Shown: one piece after another, positions 5,069 through 6,015 of the stretch
Layout of the letters: each line of letters starts with the position of its first letter
How positions within the stretch are numbered: position 1 is the first letter of the stretch
DNA from: Nitrospiraceae bacterium UBA6905
GTDB taxonomy: Bacteria > Nitrospirota > Thermodesulfovibrionia > Thermodesulfovibrionales > UBA6898
DNA: 6,015 nt
Assembly (NCBI GenBank): GCA_002451165.1
Contig: DKBH01000056.1
Coordinates: forward strand, 1 to 6,015
Direction: 5' to 3'
Program-made: the position numbers and the translations under genes
Notes under the pieces: generated by a model
Told to the model about the DNA's origin: nothing
Database searches by the model: none
The model's input: the letters and a program-made list of their open reading frames with translations, nothing else

Positions 5069-5764
5069 CTATTCTATCTTCAGCGACGCCACATAGGCAA
5101 TGAATGAGCCGAGCACTTCCCGGTCTTTATCCGTCAGATCGAGAAATTCTATGCCGATGTCATAACGCTCTCCATCATTTTTTCCGGTCACCTGGCAATT
5201 GACGACTCTTCCGAGAAATCTGATATGGCTCTGATCGTGAAGAGACAATTCCATCGGGATCCTGCCTTCGCATTCCAGTGCATGGGCAGTCTCAATGAGC
5301 ATGCCGCTGAGACTAATCACCTTAACCTTGTAATCCTGCGGAAAACTCAAGGTTGCCTTGCCCGGCTCCTCTATAAGAAATCTCACCGTGCTCCTGCGAT
5401 CGCCGGCTGCTGGCAGCTCGTCTTTCCGGTGAAGTTCGACAAAATCACGCAGCTCAGCAGACCTTTCCTGTGAAAGATCGATGAATTTCATTCCTGCAGT
5501 GTATAACGGTATTATCTCACCGCTGGCGGTCACTTTGTTTCCGCTCAGCGAGGACCAGGCAACTTCAGCCCGCAGAGAAATCAGCCTGTTTTTGTCCTCA
5601 AGTTTGATGACATATTTGCCGCCGATATTCAGCCTCCTGTCCGCTTTCAGCGATATGCCGCCCATGCTTATATCGAGCAGGGTGACCTCGGTAGCAAACG
5701 TCAGTTGACCGTTGACTTCCAGGAAATCCAGCCTGAACCTCTTATATCGTCTCGTGTTCTCCAT
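5069..5764 (-). CDS. Tandem PilZ-domain protein (probable cyclic-di-GMP receptor)
   Basis: 231 residues with two PilZ-like domains and no signal peptide or membrane segment, so probably cytoplasmic. PilZ domains bind cyclic-di-GMP through RxxxR and D/NxSxxG motifs and relay the signal to motility, surface or polysaccharide functions. Domain 1 (about 1-110) has R5xxxR9 and D31xSxxG36, both intact. Domain 2 (about 120-231) has R124xxxR128, but the second motif reads V149xSxxG154 (VISLSG), with the usual Asp/Asn replaced by Val, so its ligand binding may be weaker or lost. Each domain ends with a GMKFIDLS- or GIEFLDLT-type strand typical of PilZ. The ATG at 5764 is preceded by GAGGGGG at 7 bases, and a good sigma-70 promoter lies upstream, so it is probably transcribed alone. 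The output partner is not evident; msrA, the next gene on this strand, is about 400 bases away. Confidence 0.85.
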   Translation of the reverse strand: MENTRRYKRFRLDFLEVNGQLTFATEVTLLDISMGGISLKADRRLNIGGKYVIKLEDKNRLISLRAEVAWSSLSGNKVTASGEIIPLYTAGMKFIDLSQERSAELRDFVELHRKDELPAAGDRRSTVRFLIEEPGKATLSFPQDYKVKVISLSGMLIETAHALECEGRIPMELSLHDQSHIRFLGRVVNCQVTGKNDGERYDIGIEFLDLTDKDREVLGSFIAYVASLKIE

Positions 5765-5771
5765 GCATCTG

Positions 5772-5778
5772 CCCCCTC
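5772..5778 (-). promoter_or_regulatory. Ribosome binding site of the PilZ gene
   Basis: GAGGGGG on the minus strand lies 7 bases before the ATG at 5764 and supports this start over the longer open frame in another phase (5701-5901). Confidence 0.55.
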
Positions 5779-5807
5779 ATCAGCTTGTAGGACGAACTCT
5801 GTACAGA

Positions 5808-5836
5808 AGTATACTGCGATTATCTTTTTTTTCCAA
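5808..5836 (-). promoter_or_regulatory. Sigma-70-type promoter of the PilZ gene
   Basis: On the minus strand TTGGAA (5836-5831, 4/6 to -35) and TATACT (5813-5808, 5/6 to -10) are separated by exactly 17 bases that include an A-run. Transcription would start near 5801, giving a leader of about 36 bases that contains the ribosome binding site. Confidence 0.55.
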
Positions 5837-6015
5837 TAGAATTTGACCCTATCATCTTCTATCGTAACCTTTTGTCGTCCCCATCCACAAAATCGTCGCA
5901 TTTAGCAGCGTCCATGCAGCCCGCTGAGCAGGTTTGCCGTTATTACAGCACAGGATCTGCATCGAATTCCTTAGCGCAACATTTCCAGGAAACTAAGACA
6001 CAATTTCCGGGCAAA

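Noticed and set aside
4935..5096. Arg-rich open frame reading KRRRKGARRR
   Set aside because: No ATG and no ribosome site near the only TTG; it runs antisense into the PilZ 3' end. The Arg codons come from the CGACG-type words.
5701..5901. 66-residue minus-strand frame overlapping the PilZ start
   Set aside because: It spans the promoter and ribosome binding site of the PilZ gene in a different phase and shows no domain.
5837..6015. Possible gene end or further regulatory element at the right edge
   Set aside because: Both strands show only short open frames with no recognisable motif, so nothing is called.

Overview
The window looks like bacterial chromosome, roughly mid-50s % GC in the genes and clearly lower in the gap at 4657-5068. 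Sigma-70-like promoters, Shine-Dalgarno sites, a double PilZ (cyclic-di-GMP) protein and a bacterial-type selenocysteine signal all point to a bacterium rather than an archaeon. An HdrD-type iron-sulfur protein and a selenoprotein suggest an anaerobe or facultative anaerobe, for example in Nitrospirota or Desulfobacterota. That lineage guess is inference only.

Left part (1-3736, plus strand): the 3' part of an HdrD-like protein with two 4Fe-4S ferredoxin motifs and two CCG domains; a 152-base leader; a cysteate synthase resembling the Methanosarcina coenzyme M enzyme; and, overlapping it by 28 bases, a fused sulfopyruvate decarboxylase (ComD+ComE). Cysteate synthase makes cysteate from O-phosphoserine and sulfite. 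An unlinked aminotransferase could turn cysteate into sulfopyruvate, and ComDE would decarboxylate that to sulfoacetaldehyde. This is the Methanosarcina route towards coenzyme M, here in an apparently bacterial setting beside a relative of the subunit that reduces the coenzyme M heterodisulfide in methanogens. It is the most unusual gene combination in the window.

Middle part (3811-4656, minus strand): methionine-S-sulfoxide reductase MsrA. It appears split into two open frames, but the break is one in-frame TGA exactly where the catalytic cysteine of the GCFWG motif belongs. A hairpin with a GGU-containing loop follows directly, so I read it as a selenoprotein MsrA with Sec at the active site. 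No cysteine remains in the 223-residue form. An upstream in-frame extension encodes a signal-peptide-like segment, so an exported form is possible, although the best ribosome binding site supports the shorter cytoplasmic form.

Right part: 4657-5068 is AT-richer and carries the candidate msrA promoter, one very good Shine-Dalgarno site before tiny ORFs, small hairpins and a cluster of CGACG words, with no recognised gene. 5069-5764 (minus) encodes a tandem PilZ protein with a good sigma-70 promoter and ribosome binding site. I see nothing supportable from 5837 to the end.
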